A stretch of DNA of 7,081 nt from Hyphomicrobiales bacterium (GCA_013812985.1 JACCSN010000262.1:1-7081); one strand, 5' to 3'; positions 1-6,423 are shown, counted from the stretch's first letter. Numbers and translations are program-made. Notes: generated by a model from the sequence alone, not told the origin.

Positions 1-27
1 AACCGCCGTCAAGATAGCGCGGCGCGC

Positions 28-156
28 TCCTCTCCCCCTCGTGGGGAGAGGCTGGGTGAGGGGTGATGCCGGACGCCGCGGAGGTGAAGCCCGACCCGTC
101 AACGCGGCGTTCGGGATCACCCCGCCCCTAACCCCTCCCCACGAGGGGGAGGGGGA
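28..156. repeat. REP-like element: two facing hairpins
   Basis: Two short hairpins face each other. The left one (29-51) pairs CCTCTCCCC with GGGGAGAGG around a 5-nt CTCGT loop. The right one (132-154) pairs CCCCTCCCC with GGGGAGGGG around ACGAG. The flanks also pair: the stretch 52-68 resembles the reverse complement of 115-131, and inner arms 71-80 and 103-112 match at 9 of 10 positions. The whole element can therefore fold as one long imperfect palindrome or as two hairpins. This architecture is typical of REP/BIME-like intergenic repeats, and this CTCTCCCC...GGGGAGAG type is common between genes in Rhizobiales. It lies downstream of the sugar transporter operon and could protect mRNA 3' ends or aid termination. 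That role is inference. Confidence 0.8.
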
Positions 157-204
157 CCGCGCCGCGCTTGGCGTCGGCCGATTCGCGACAGTCCCATTTG
201 CGAT

Positions 205-348
205 TGTCATCCCGGATGGCGCGTCAGCGGCAGTCCGGGACCCATAAACGCCGAAGCTGGCCGAAGGTGCTTCGTCATCGTCGCTGTCCGGTCATGCGCC
301 GGCGTTTATGGATCCCGGTCTCGGCCTCTGGCCAAACCGGGATGACAA
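205..348. repeat. Large intergenic inverted repeat
   Basis: The outer arms are a perfect 12-bp inverted match: TTGTCATCCCGG (205-216) and CCGGGATGACAA (337-348). Inner arms 233-253 and 300-320 pair over 21 bp with two mismatches (both contain CGTTTATGG-type sequence followed by the CCCGG core). The element would form a branched cruciform or a long RNA stem. Elements carrying GTCATCCCGG ends and a central 'GGGACCCATAAACGCCG' pairing are familiar intergenic repeats in Bradyrhizobium-like genomes. It lies 107 bp past the isomerase stop and is the strongest RNA structure downstream of the operon, but there is no T-run that would make it a classical terminator. Confidence 0.8.
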
Positions 349-360
349 CCCTCAGGGTTG
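346..360. repeat. 15-bp palindrome CAACCCTCAGGGTTG
   Basis: Perfect dyad with 7-bp arms (CAACCCT and AGGGTTG) around a single central C. The loop is too small for an RNA hairpin, so if it is functional it would be as a DNA-binding site. It overlaps the last three bases of the preceding inverted repeat, so it may simply belong to that repeat family. Confidence 0.45.
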
Positions 361-455
361 GTGAAACTCAGGCTTGCTTGCGGCGCTTTGGAAGAGATTC
401 ACAAGCTATCAGGATGAGGGCTGCGTTAAGTGTTCGTCGATTCCGGAACAGATTC

Positions 456-1328
456 TTAGCGCTGAAGAGCGGGCTCGCGAAAAATCCGGGTGGCCCGTTC
501 CACGATCTCCTCCGGCGGCAGTTTCCACAGCGAGTCGGGATAGGCCGCATCGAACTGGCCGTTGTCGGAGAAAATCTCCACGTCATAGAAGCCTTTGAAG
601 CCTGCGGAATCCAGCTGGTGGAGGATGTCCAGCATGGGCAGCTTCCCTTCGCCGGGAAAGGCGCGCGTCTCCTCGCGCCAGTCCGCCACATGCACGCCGC
701 CGATCAGCTCGATGTTGGCGGCCAGGTGCGCCCCGACATCGGGGGTGTCCCAAAGATGCCCGGTGTCGAACAGGATCTTGAAGCTCGGCTGATCGAGCCG
801 CCGCAGCATCTCCAGCGTGCCGGGCAGGTCCCAGATGGTCGTGAAAACATCCCGGACGCTCCGGTGGATCGGCTCGAGCGAGATCGTGACGCCGAGATCG
901 GCGGCGGCCTTGCCGATGCGCGCAAACCCTTCCAGGCACAGATCCGTCGCCTCCTCGGCGGATCGATTCCCCCGCGGCCCGGTGATCACGACGATGCTTT
1001 CCGGCTCCAGCCTGGCCATCCGCTCCATCTTGGGCAGGAACGCCTCGACCCGCTGGCGAGGGTCGGCGGGCGCGGGGCTCAAGACATAGGGCATGATGGA
1101 ATTCAGCTCGGGAATGCAGTTGGCGGCGCGCAAATCGTGTCGCCGCATCAGATCCAGGGCGCGCTCGGGGCCGATCGCCTCCATCTTGAAGCCCCAGACG
1201 CCGATGCCCTGGCAGCCGGCGTCGGCATAGAGCTTCGCATCCTCTTCGAATGAGCAGCTCATGGTGGTGACTTCGCTGATGGCGTATTTCCACCGGCGAC
1301 CGACGCCGGGCGCCCCTGTCTCGTTCAT
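456..1328 (-). CDS. Sugar (phosphate) isomerase/epimerase, TIM barrel
   Basis: A 290-residue protein of the xylose-isomerase-like TIM-barrel superfamily (AP endonuclease family 2 fold), which also contains IolE/IolI-type enzymes and ketose 3-epimerases. It probably isomerises or epimerises the sugar imported by the transporter encoded just upstream. The expected metal-binding quartet is present: E152 in LEPIH, D188 in FDTGH, H213 in GVHVADWRE and E251 in DVEIFSD. H191 and R218 are further likely active-site residues. The length is normal for the family. The ATG at 1328 is chosen because it overlaps the permease stop in an ATGA junction and has GGGAGG about 12 nt upstream; the open frame reaches 1871 but that part is out-of-frame shadow of the permease. 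No signal peptide, so cytoplasmic. Family is certain; the exact substrate is not, and dehydratase or epimerase activity is equally possible. Last gene of the operon. Confidence 0.9.
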   Translation of the reverse strand: MNETGAPGVGRRWKYAISEVTTMSCSFEEDAKLYADAGCQGIGVWGFKMEAIGPERALDLMRRHDLRAANCIPELNSIMPYVLSPAPADPRQRVEAFLPKMERMARLEPESIVVITGPRGNRSAEEATDLCLEGFARIGKAAADLGVTISLEPIHRSVRDVFTTIWDLPGTLEMLRRLDQPSFKILFDTGHLWDTPDVGAHLAANIELIGGVHVADWREETRAFPGEGKLPMLDILHQLDSAGFKGFYDVEIFSDNGQFDAAYPDSLWKLPPEEIVERATRIFREPALQR

Positions 1329-2395
1329 GTCGTCGTCTCGCCTCCCATCGTCACATGCCGCGCGCGGGCGCCGCGCGCCTCGCGGCGTTTCCGAAACTGA
1401 TCGACGCCTACCGCGATCAGCAAGGCGAGGCCGGTGACGATGCGCTGGTAGAACGGCTCGACGTTGAGGATGCTCATCCCGTTGGCGAGGAGCGAGATGA
1501 TCAGCACGCCGGCGAGCGTCCCCCAGATGCTCCCCTGGCCGCCGGTGATGCTGGCGCCGCCCAGGACGATCGCCGTGATGACCAGCAGCTCCAGGCCCTC
1601 GCTGCTGGCGGCCTGCCCGGAGCCGAGCCTGGACGCCAGAACGACCCCGGCCAGCCCCGCCGTGGCCCCGCCAATGACGTAGACCCAAGTCTTCACGCGG
1701 TCGACCGGCACCCCGGACAGCCGCGCGGCTTCCTCGTTGCCGCCGACCGAATAGACATACACGCCGAAGACGCTCCGGCGCAGCGTGAACCACGCGAGCA
1801 CGAGCAGCAACACCATCAGGATGACGGGAATCGGCAGCAGCCCCGGAATGGCGAAGCCGCGGCCGAGCCACTGGAACGTATCAGGCACGCCGAACAGCGA
1901 CACGCCTCCCGTCAGGAGAAGCGCCAGGCCGCGGCCGATCGTCAACGTCCCCAAGGTGGTGATGATGGGGCTGATGTGAAGTCGGGTGATGATCAGGCCG
2001 TTGATCCAGCCGAAGCCGGCGCCGACCAGGATGCCGACGATCCAGCTGAGCGGCGCGCCGCCGGGGAAATCGAGCTCCCGCGCCGCCATGGCGGAGAGCA
2101 CGCCGGAAAGCGCCGCGTTGGAGCCGACGGAGAGGTCAAGGCCGCCGGAGAAGATGACGAAGCTCGACCCGAAGGTGGCGACGGCCAGGACGGACATCTG
2201 CCGCAGGACGTTGAGGGCGTTCGTCCAGCTCAGGAATCCTGGCGCCGCCAGGGCGAAGAACAGGATGAGCGCCGCGACGAAAATCCACAGGCTGGTGTCG
2301 GCTTTGCGTGGCCGCCAATCGATCCGGGCGGCTCGCGCGGCCCAGCTGGCCGCGGCCGCTGATCTGACATTCGAGAAGCCGGGTCCGTCAGCCAT
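1325..2395 (-). CDS. Sugar ABC transporter permease, RbsC type
   Basis: A 356-residue inner-membrane permease of the ribose/xylose/galactose family (BPD_transp_2), which as a dimer would form the channel for the sugar. A cytoplasmic N-terminus rich in A and R (residues 1-31) precedes about eight to ten hydrophobic segments, beginning near 35-52. The family hallmark GLDLSVGS is at 85-92. The cytoplasmic loop that contacts the ATPase is likely GGNEEAARLSGV (218-229), followed by GGATAGLAGVVLASRLGSG and the VLGGASITGGQGSIWGT stretch (277-293). The tail (about 334-346) is very basic, fitting the positive-inside rule. The start at 2395 is preferred over 2440: it overlaps the ATPase stop as ATGGCTGA (8 bp), with GAAGGA about 14 nt upstream, whereas the extra 15 residues would lie wholly inside the ATPase gene. 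The 3' end overlaps the isomerase start by 4 bp. Confidence 0.92.
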   Translation of the reverse strand: MADGPGFSNVRSAAAASWAARAARIDWRPRKADTSLWIFVAALILFFALAAPGFLSWTNALNVLRQMSVLAVATFGSSFVIFSGGLDLSVGSNAALSGVLSAMAARELDFPGGAPLSWIVGILVGAGFGWINGLIITRLHISPIITTLGTLTIGRGLALLLTGGVSLFGVPDTFQWLGRGFAIPGLLPIPVILMVLLLVLAWFTLRRSVFGVYVYSVGGNEEAARLSGVPVDRVKTWVYVIGGATAGLAGVVLASRLGSGQAASSEGLELLVITAIVLGGASITGGQGSIWGTLAGVLIISLLANGMSILNVEPFYQRIVTGLALLIAVGVDQFRKRREARGARARHVTMGGETTT

Positions 2396-3914
2396 TTGCG
2401 GTTCGTCTTTCCTTCTCGCCCAAGGCGCTCTTGAGGACATCGAGAGAGCTCGCGGTATGTCCCAGCAATTCGTGAACCAGCCGTCCCTCCCGGATGACCA
2501 GGATGCGATCGGCGAGCGCCAGCACCTCTTCCATTTCCGACGAGATCAGGAGGACGCCTTTGCCCTGAGCGACGATCTCCAGGATGAGCCGGTGGATCTC
2601 CGCCTTGGCGCCGACATCGACCCCGGCGGTCGGCTCGTCCAGGATGAGCACGCTTGCCCCCGACTCCATCGCCCGCGCCAGAAGCACCTTTTGCTGGTTG
2701 CCCCCGCTCAACGTTTCGATTGGACGATTCTCCGCGCCAGGCGGCCGGATCTCCAGCTGCCTGACATTGCGGGCGACAGTGTCCCGCACGTCCCGGGTTC
2801 GGATCACCCCGAAGCGGGACGCGTGCCGCCTGATGGAGGACAGCATGAGGTTGTCCGCTACCGACATCTTGGGGACGGTTCCCTGCGTCTTCCGATCCTC
2901 CGGGATCATCGCGACGCCCGCTATGACCGCCTCCGCTGGGCTGCTCACCCGCAAGCCCGCCGTGGGATAGTCGATCGTTCCGCCATCCGGGGCGTCGGCC
3001 TTGAAGATGCCTCTCGCAATCTCCGTCCGGCCCGCGCCGACCAGCCCCGCAAGGGCGACGACCTCCCCTTCGCGCACCTCGAATGAGACGCCGGCGAATA
3101 CGCCGCCGCGCCGCAGATTCTTCACGACCAGCAGCGGTCGCCCCGATCGGATCTCCGTCCGACGCGCCTCGGCGCGCACTTCACGCCCGGCGATCGTGTC
3201 GATCAGCTGGGCGCGGGAAAGGCGTTCGAGCGGGCTCGTGACGACATGCCTGCCGTCCCGCAGCACGGTTGCCCGGTCGGCGATCCTGAACACCTCCTCC
3301 AGCCGATGGGTGATGTAGAGGACGCTCGTTCCGGCTTCGCGCAGCCGCCTCACGATTCCGAACAGCGCCTGGATTTCGGGATCGGTCATGGAGGCCGAAG
3401 GCTCGTCCATGATCAAGAGCTTGGGATCGCGACGCAGCGCTTTGGCGAGCGCCACCAGCTGACGCTCGCTCGTGCGGAGCGCGCCGACCGGCTGCGCCGG
3501 GTCGAGATGCGGCGCGATCGAGCCGAGCAGCGCGCGAGCCTGCCGCTTCTGTTCGGTGCGGCGAATGATGCCGTAACGGTTGGTATTTTCCTGGCCGAGG
3601 AAGATGTTCTCCTCGACGGTCAGGAACGGAACGACCGCCGGGTCCTGGTAGACGCAGGCGATCCCGCGAGCGACCGCGTCGTGCGGGTCCGACCCGTCGA
3701 CAGTGTGTCCGTCGAAGCGGATCTCGCCGGCGTCTTTCGTCACGGCGCCGGCGAGGATCTTGATCAAGGTCGACTTGCCGGCGCCGTTTGCGCCCAGCAG
3801 CGCGTGCACCTCGCCACGCGCCACCGTGAATGAAACGCTATCCAGCGCCTGCACGCCGGGGTAGGCCTTCGACAGTTTCTGAACTTCTAGAAGGTTCGGC
3901 TCCACCACGGGCAT
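2388..3914 (-). CDS. Sugar ABC transporter ATP-binding protein, RbsA/MglA type
   Basis: A 508-residue tandem ATPase that energises sugar import; the length is normal for the family. Domain 1 (about 8-240) is complete: Walker A GANGAGKST at 41-49, Q90, a variant signature RTSERQLVALAKAL at 147-160, Walker B LLIMDEP with D170 and E171, and H203. Domain 2 (about 260-500) has a degenerate Walker A (LVGAGRTE, no GKS), a canonical signature LSGGNQQ at 402-408, Walker B LILDEP (D426, E427) and S459 where the switch histidine would be. This one-good-site pattern is usual in RbsA/MglA proteins and is not a sign of decay. The start at 3914 gives a normal N-terminus, but the 13 nt between it and the binding-protein stop lack a Shine-Dalgarno sequence, so translation is probably coupled to the upstream gene. 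Its stop overlaps the permease start. Confidence 0.93.
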   Translation of the reverse strand: MPVVEPNLLEVQKLSKAYPGVQALDSVSFTVARGEVHALLGANGAGKSTLIKILAGAVTKDAGEIRFDGHTVDGSDPHDAVARGIACVYQDPAVVPFLTVEENIFLGQENTNRYGIIRRTEQKRQARALLGSIAPHLDPAQPVGALRTSERQLVALAKALRRDPKLLIMDEPSASMTDPEIQALFGIVRRLREAGTSVLYITHRLEEVFRIADRATVLRDGRHVVTSPLERLSRAQLIDTIAGREVRAEARRTEIRSGRPLLVVKNLRRGGVFAGVSFEVREGEVVALAGLVGAGRTEIARGIFKADAPDGGTIDYPTAGLRVSSPAEAVIAGVAMIPEDRKTQGTVPKMSVADNLMLSSIRRHASRFGVIRTRDVRDTVARNVRQLEIRPPGAENRPIETLSGGNQQKVLLARAMESGASVLILDEPTAGVDVGAKAEIHRLILEIVAQGKGVLLISSEMEEVLALADRILVIREGRLVHELLGHTASSLDVLKSALGEKERRTANG

Positions 3915-3927
3915 CGTAAGGGGATGA

Positions 3928-4929
3928 CTACTCAGTCGGCCATTCCGAAATGTTCTCCTTCGTGACCTTGATCATGTCCACATAGGTCATCTTCGGAATT
4001 TGCTCTCCTTTGGTGATCTGCAGCACCAGATCCATGGCCTTCTCGGCGATTCCTTGGTGATTGAGATCGACGGTGCCGAAGATTTTGCCGTTTGCAATGT
4101 ATTGCCTGACCTCCAGGTCGTTGTTGGGGGCGGCGATGCAGAGCTCGTCGGGACTCAAGCCGGCGGACTCGAAAGCTGCGATGGCGCCCAGGCTGGACCC
4201 GTCGTTGATGCTGACCACCGCGCGCAGATCGGGATTGGCTTGCAGCGAGGCCGAGACCGCCTGATCGCCCTTTTCACGGGTGCCGCACTCCTGCTCGAAC
4301 ACCCACTCGATCTCTTTGCCCGTCTCCTTCTCCACGGCCTCCTTGGAAGCCTGGATGCGGCGCACCGTCGACGGCCATTGCGGCCAGCCGCACGCCCCGA
4401 CCTTGATCGTCGTCGCGTCGGGATATTTGGCGTTCAGGCAGGCAGCGACTTCTTCACCGGCCAGCCGGCCCATGTCGGCCTCGCTGTAGCCGACATTGCC
4501 CGTGGCCCAATCGACGTCGGTGGGCTCCTGGCCCTGCAAGATGAAGGGAATGCCGGCTTCCATGGCCGCCTGCGCCGAGGCCTTGGACGTCGCCGGATCG
4601 ATCACGGACGCGACGATCGCTGCGACCTTCTTGGACACGCAATCCTCGATCGAGCTCGCCTCGCGCGCCGGATTGTTCTGCGAGTCAATCATGATCACTT
4701 CGATGTTGCGCGCCTGTCCGGCCTTCTTGTATTCGGTGAGCAGCGTCGCGAAATATTCGATCTCGGTCGTCGGGACGATCGCGCACACGGTCTGCTTGCT
4801 GTCCTGCGCAAGGCTCACGCTTGGGTTCGCGAACAGACCGACAATGAGACCCACACCCGACATCGTCAGCGAGACCGACCGGCACATCGCGCTTGAAGAC
4901 GGGTTCAACTGGCGAAGAGCAGATTTCAC
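3928..4929 (-). CDS. Periplasmic sugar-binding protein of ABC transporter
   Basis: A 333-residue precursor of a type I periplasmic binding protein (ribose-binding-like, Peripla_BP_4), which captures the sugar and delivers it to the permease. The signal peptide has a basic n-region (K2, R6, R17), a hydrophobic core about 21-34 and likely cleavage after VSLA (A41), leaving a mature protein that starts QDSKQ. There is no lipobox, so it should be soluble. Family landmarks: IDSQNNP (81-87), IVASVIDPATS (105-115), GNVGYSEADMG (144-154), INDGSSLGAIAAFESAG (241-257) and GTVDLNHQGIAEKAMDL (285-301). The start is a GTG at 4929, chosen because GGGAGG lies 7 nt upstream; the frame stays open to an ATG at 5055, but that would bury the signal peptide and has no comparable ribosome site. 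The mature part has six cysteines (49, 97, 164, 180, 215, 264). First gene of the operon. Confidence 0.92.
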   Translation of the reverse strand: MKSALRQLNPSSSAMCRSVSLTMSGVGLIVGLFANPSVSLAQDSKQTVCAIVPTTEIEYFATLLTEYKKAGQARNIEVIMIDSQNNPAREASSIEDCVSKKVAAIVASVIDPATSKASAQAAMEAGIPFILQGQEPTDVDWATGNVGYSEADMGRLAGEEVAACLNAKYPDATTIKVGACGWPQWPSTVRRIQASKEAVEKETGKEIEWVFEQECGTREKGDQAVSASLQANPDLRAVVSINDGSSLGAIAAFESAGLSPDELCIAAPNNDLEVRQYIANGKIFGTVDLNHQGIAEKAMDLVLQITKGEQIPKMTYVDMIKVTKENISEWPTE

Positions 4930-4935
4930 AGGCTT

Positions 4936-4942
4936 TCCTCCC
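4936..4942 (-). promoter_or_regulatory. Strong RBS setting the GTG start of the binding protein
   Basis: On the minus strand the sequence reads CGGGAGGAAAGCCTGTG: a near-perfect Shine-Dalgarno GGGAGGA followed by about 7 nt and GTG. It is the best ribosome site in the operon, which fits the need for excess binding protein. It decides the start in favour of 4929 over the upstream in-frame ATG at 5055. Confidence 0.8.
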
Positions 4943-4993
4943 GTTACGCTGCTTTCCGCAGCTGCTTGAAGCGTGACACTTTCCGGCTTCGAT

Positions 4994-5019
4994 TGGAAGG
5001 GCGATCCGGATCGCTTCCA
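4994..5019. promoter_or_regulatory. Candidate operator, palindrome around GCGATCCGGATCGC
   Basis: The core GCGATCCGGATCGC (5001-5014) is a perfect 14-bp palindrome centred on C|G. It is flanked by TGGAAG on one side and CTTCCA on the other, making an almost symmetric 26-bp site with one extra G in the left half. It lies 72-85 bp upstream of the binding-protein start, in the gap before the sugar operon. LacI-family regulators of sugar operons often bind even palindromes with a central CG, so a LacI-type repressor is the first guess. No regulator gene is in the window and no -35/-10 pair could be assigned with confidence. Confidence 0.5.
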
Positions 5020-5064
5020 GCCGGCGCCAGGAGCCAGCGCGCGTGTTGGATGCACCTCCCGCCC

Positions 5065-5079
5065 AACGCTTTGAGCGTT
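5065..5079. promoter_or_regulatory. Dyad AACGCTTTGAGCGTT upstream of sugar operon
   Basis: Perfect 6-bp arms (AACGCT and AGCGTT) around a TTG spacer, 32 bp past the PrnB-like stop and about 136 bp upstream of the binding-protein start. It could be a second operator, or a weak RNA hairpin after the PrnB-like gene; no U-run follows on the minus strand, so an intrinsic terminator is unlikely. Confidence 0.35.
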
Positions 5080-5110
5080 CGCGACCAGCCCATCCTCGCG
5101 AGCGCCATTC

Positions 5111-6304
5111 TCAACCGCCTGCCACCGGCTGGACGACGGCGCGGAGCCGAGCGAGATCGGCGTGGCGCGTGTCGGAATCCGGTCGCGGGGCGGCCGTGCG
5201 AATGTCGCGCAGCATTTCGAGCGAGCGGAGGAGAACGGAAAGCGGCGGGCCGCTCGCGGTTATGCCCTGCAGCCGTTCCCGCGGCAACGATCCCGCCGGT
5301 CCGACGATGAAGCGCGTGACCAGCTGGTCGTGATGCTGCGCCGCGGTCTGCCCGAAGAGGTCGCAGACTTCGAGGAACGCGAGCGCGTTCCGCTGGAACC
5401 AATCGGCGCCGGCATGGTCATCGGCAAGCAGCAGCAGCTCGTCGAGCAGGCTGCGATGCGTCATGCAATCCCTCAGCCGCGCCTGGTCCGACGGCAGCAT
5501 GAACAGCATCTTGTCGACCAGCAAATTCGCATAAGAGGGATCGTTTGCGCGACCCAGCCCCAACAACAGGTCGATCTCGTTGATGCCGGAGAAGTCGCCG
5601 GCGTTGGCCCCGCGATAGACCTGGCGGCCAACGCGGTAGGGTTTGTAATAGGGCCGCACGCTGAAGAAGAAGCGATCGACATCGAGTGCGGCGAAGAGGC
5701 GGGCGTTGACGCGGATGACGTCGCGGAGACCGTCTTTCGCGACGTCGAACAAGATCTCCGCCACAGGACTCGACACGCCGAGGGGGACGATCCGGGCAAG
5801 CGCGTCGGCGGTGCGCTGAAAGCTCAATATTCCGCGCGTGTTCTCGTCGATGAACAGGAATTCGTCGGCGAGCGACGTGAAGCTCTTGCGGATGCCCGCG
5901 ACGGCCAGGTTGTGCGTCGCCAGATGCGCGGTGGCGAAGCGGGGCGCCATGCCGAGCGACGCTCCGACATGCAGCGCCAGCGACGAGGCCTCGACGAACG
6001 GCGAACGCTCCTCGCGGTCGGGATTGGTCAACTCGTGGCGTCTCAGCGCTCCGAGATAAAGCCCGACATTGCCGAGCACGCCGAAGGCGCTCTCAAAGCC
6101 GTCGCCGGTATTTCCTTCCTGGAGCAGGTCGGCGACATAGGCATGCCCTTCATCGCGCAGCGCCGCCTTGATCGCGTCGCCGACGCCTACGACATCGGCG
6201 CGGTCGGCATGCGCGAAATAGAGCTCTTCAAGCTCGGTGTTCATCTCGACAAAGGCGGTGCGCACCCACCTGTCGAACGCCTCGACCCGGACGCTCACCT
6301 GCAT
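5111..6304 (-). CDS. PrnB-like protein (DUF1864), putative heme enzyme
   Basis: A 397-residue, mostly helical protein without signal peptide or membrane segment. I recognise it as a homologue of PrnB, the pyrrolnitrin enzyme that rearranges 7-chlorotryptophan and belongs structurally with the heme-dependent tryptophan and indoleamine dioxygenases. Matching blocks, compared from memory: LGNVGLYLGALRRH (77-90), the ATAHLATHN region (124-132), and especially FFSVRPYYKPYRVGRQVYRG (213-232), which parallels PrnB's LRPFYEPIRVGGQSYLGP. The H324-H325 pair in AAQHHDQLV sits where PrnB's proximal heme histidine is expected, an inferred alignment. PrnB itself is about 360 residues; this one is longer at the N-terminus. 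The start at 6304 has GAGGTGGAGG just upstream; the longer frame to 6364 reads into an intergenic repeat. No halogenase or other prn genes are visible, so pyrrolnitrin synthesis is not implied. Substrate unknown. Confidence 0.75.
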   Translation of the reverse strand: MQVSVRVEAFDRWVRTAFVEMNTELEELYFAHADRADVVGVGDAIKAALRDEGHAYVADLLQEGNTGDGFESAFGVLGNVGLYLGALRRHELTNPDREERSPFVEASSLALHVGASLGMAPRFATAHLATHNLAVAGIRKSFTSLADEFLFIDENTRGILSFQRTADALARIVPLGVSSPVAEILFDVAKDGLRDVIRVNARLFAALDVDRFFFSVRPYYKPYRVGRQVYRGANAGDFSGINEIDLLLGLGRANDPSYANLLVDKMLFMLPSDQARLRDCMTHRSLLDELLLLADDHAGADWFQRNALAFLEVCDLFGQTAAQHHDQLVTRFIVGPAGSLPRERLQGITASGPPLSVLLRSLEMLRDIRTAAPRPDSDTRHADLARLRAVVQPVAGG

Positions 6305-6316
6305 GCCTCCACCTCG
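6302..6316 (-). promoter_or_regulatory. RBS deciding the PrnB-like start
   Basis: The minus strand reads GCGAGGTGGAGGCATG. GAGG lies 7 nt before the ATG at 6304, with a second GGAGG overlapping at too short a distance. The competing upstream ATG codons at 6322 and 6364 lack such a purine run, and the latter lies in a repeat. Confidence 0.6.
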
Positions 6317-6334
6317 CGACATCAGCCGGCGAAT

Positions 6335-6423
6335 CGTAGGGTCGGCATAGCGCAGCGTGCCCACAATCCTAAGGCCGGTGACTGCGTGGGCACGCCGCCT
6401 ACGGTGGCTTAGCCCACCCTACG
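6335..6423. repeat. Intergenic inverted repeat (GTAGGGTGGGC / GTGCCCAC type)
   Basis: The left arm (6335-6364) runs from CGTAGGGTCGGC to CGTGCCCAC. The right arm (6386-6423) is its degenerate reverse complement, from GTGGGCACGC to GCCCACCCTACG, with about 8 extra bases in the middle. The two ends of the arms match nearly perfectly: CGTAGGGT and GCGTGCCCAC. This repeat type is widespread between genes in Bradyrhizobium and relatives. It fills most of the 135 bp between the glycosylase stop and the PrnB-like start, and could terminate or stabilise transcripts from the former. Translation of its edge gives the spurious N-terminus MGTLRYADPT. Confidence 0.8.

Noticed and set aside
41..247. Small plus-strand open frame of 68 codons
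   Set aside because: It lies within the palindromic repeats and its protein is simply translated repeat sequence.
370..455. Intrinsic terminator directly after the isomerase
   Set aside because: No stable stem followed by a U-run is visible on the minus strand; only the short TTCCGGAA palindrome occurs there.
168..1253. Long plus-strand open frame (361 codons)
   Set aside because: Antisense shadow of the isomerase gene, running on into the intergenic repeats; its protein has no recognisable domain, and the minus frame carries all the conserved motifs.
1329..1871. N-terminal extension of the isomerase frame
   Set aside because: The extra 181 residues are arginine-rich out-of-frame translation of the permease gene.
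1355..2362. Long plus-strand open frame (335 codons)
   Set aside because: Antisense to the permease; low-complexity protein rich in D, E, R, Q and A, the usual product of reading the complement of a hydrophobic GC-rich gene.
1986..3086. Plus-strand open frame of 366 codons
   Set aside because: Runs antisense across the permease-ATPase junction, without motifs or a ribosome site.
4930..5055. N-terminal extension of the binding protein to an ATG at 5055
   Set aside because: It would place 42 residues before the signal peptide, ignores the strong ribosome site before the GTG at 4929, and spans the candidate operator.
4950..5110. Sigma-70 type promoter for the sugar operon
   Set aside because: A promoter is expected here, but no -35/-10 pair with proper spacing stands out in the GC-rich sequence, so none is annotated.
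5162..6412. Plus-strand open frame of 416 codons
   Set aside because: Almost exactly antisense to the PrnB-like gene; a highly charged product and an end inside the intergenic repeat mark it as a shadow.
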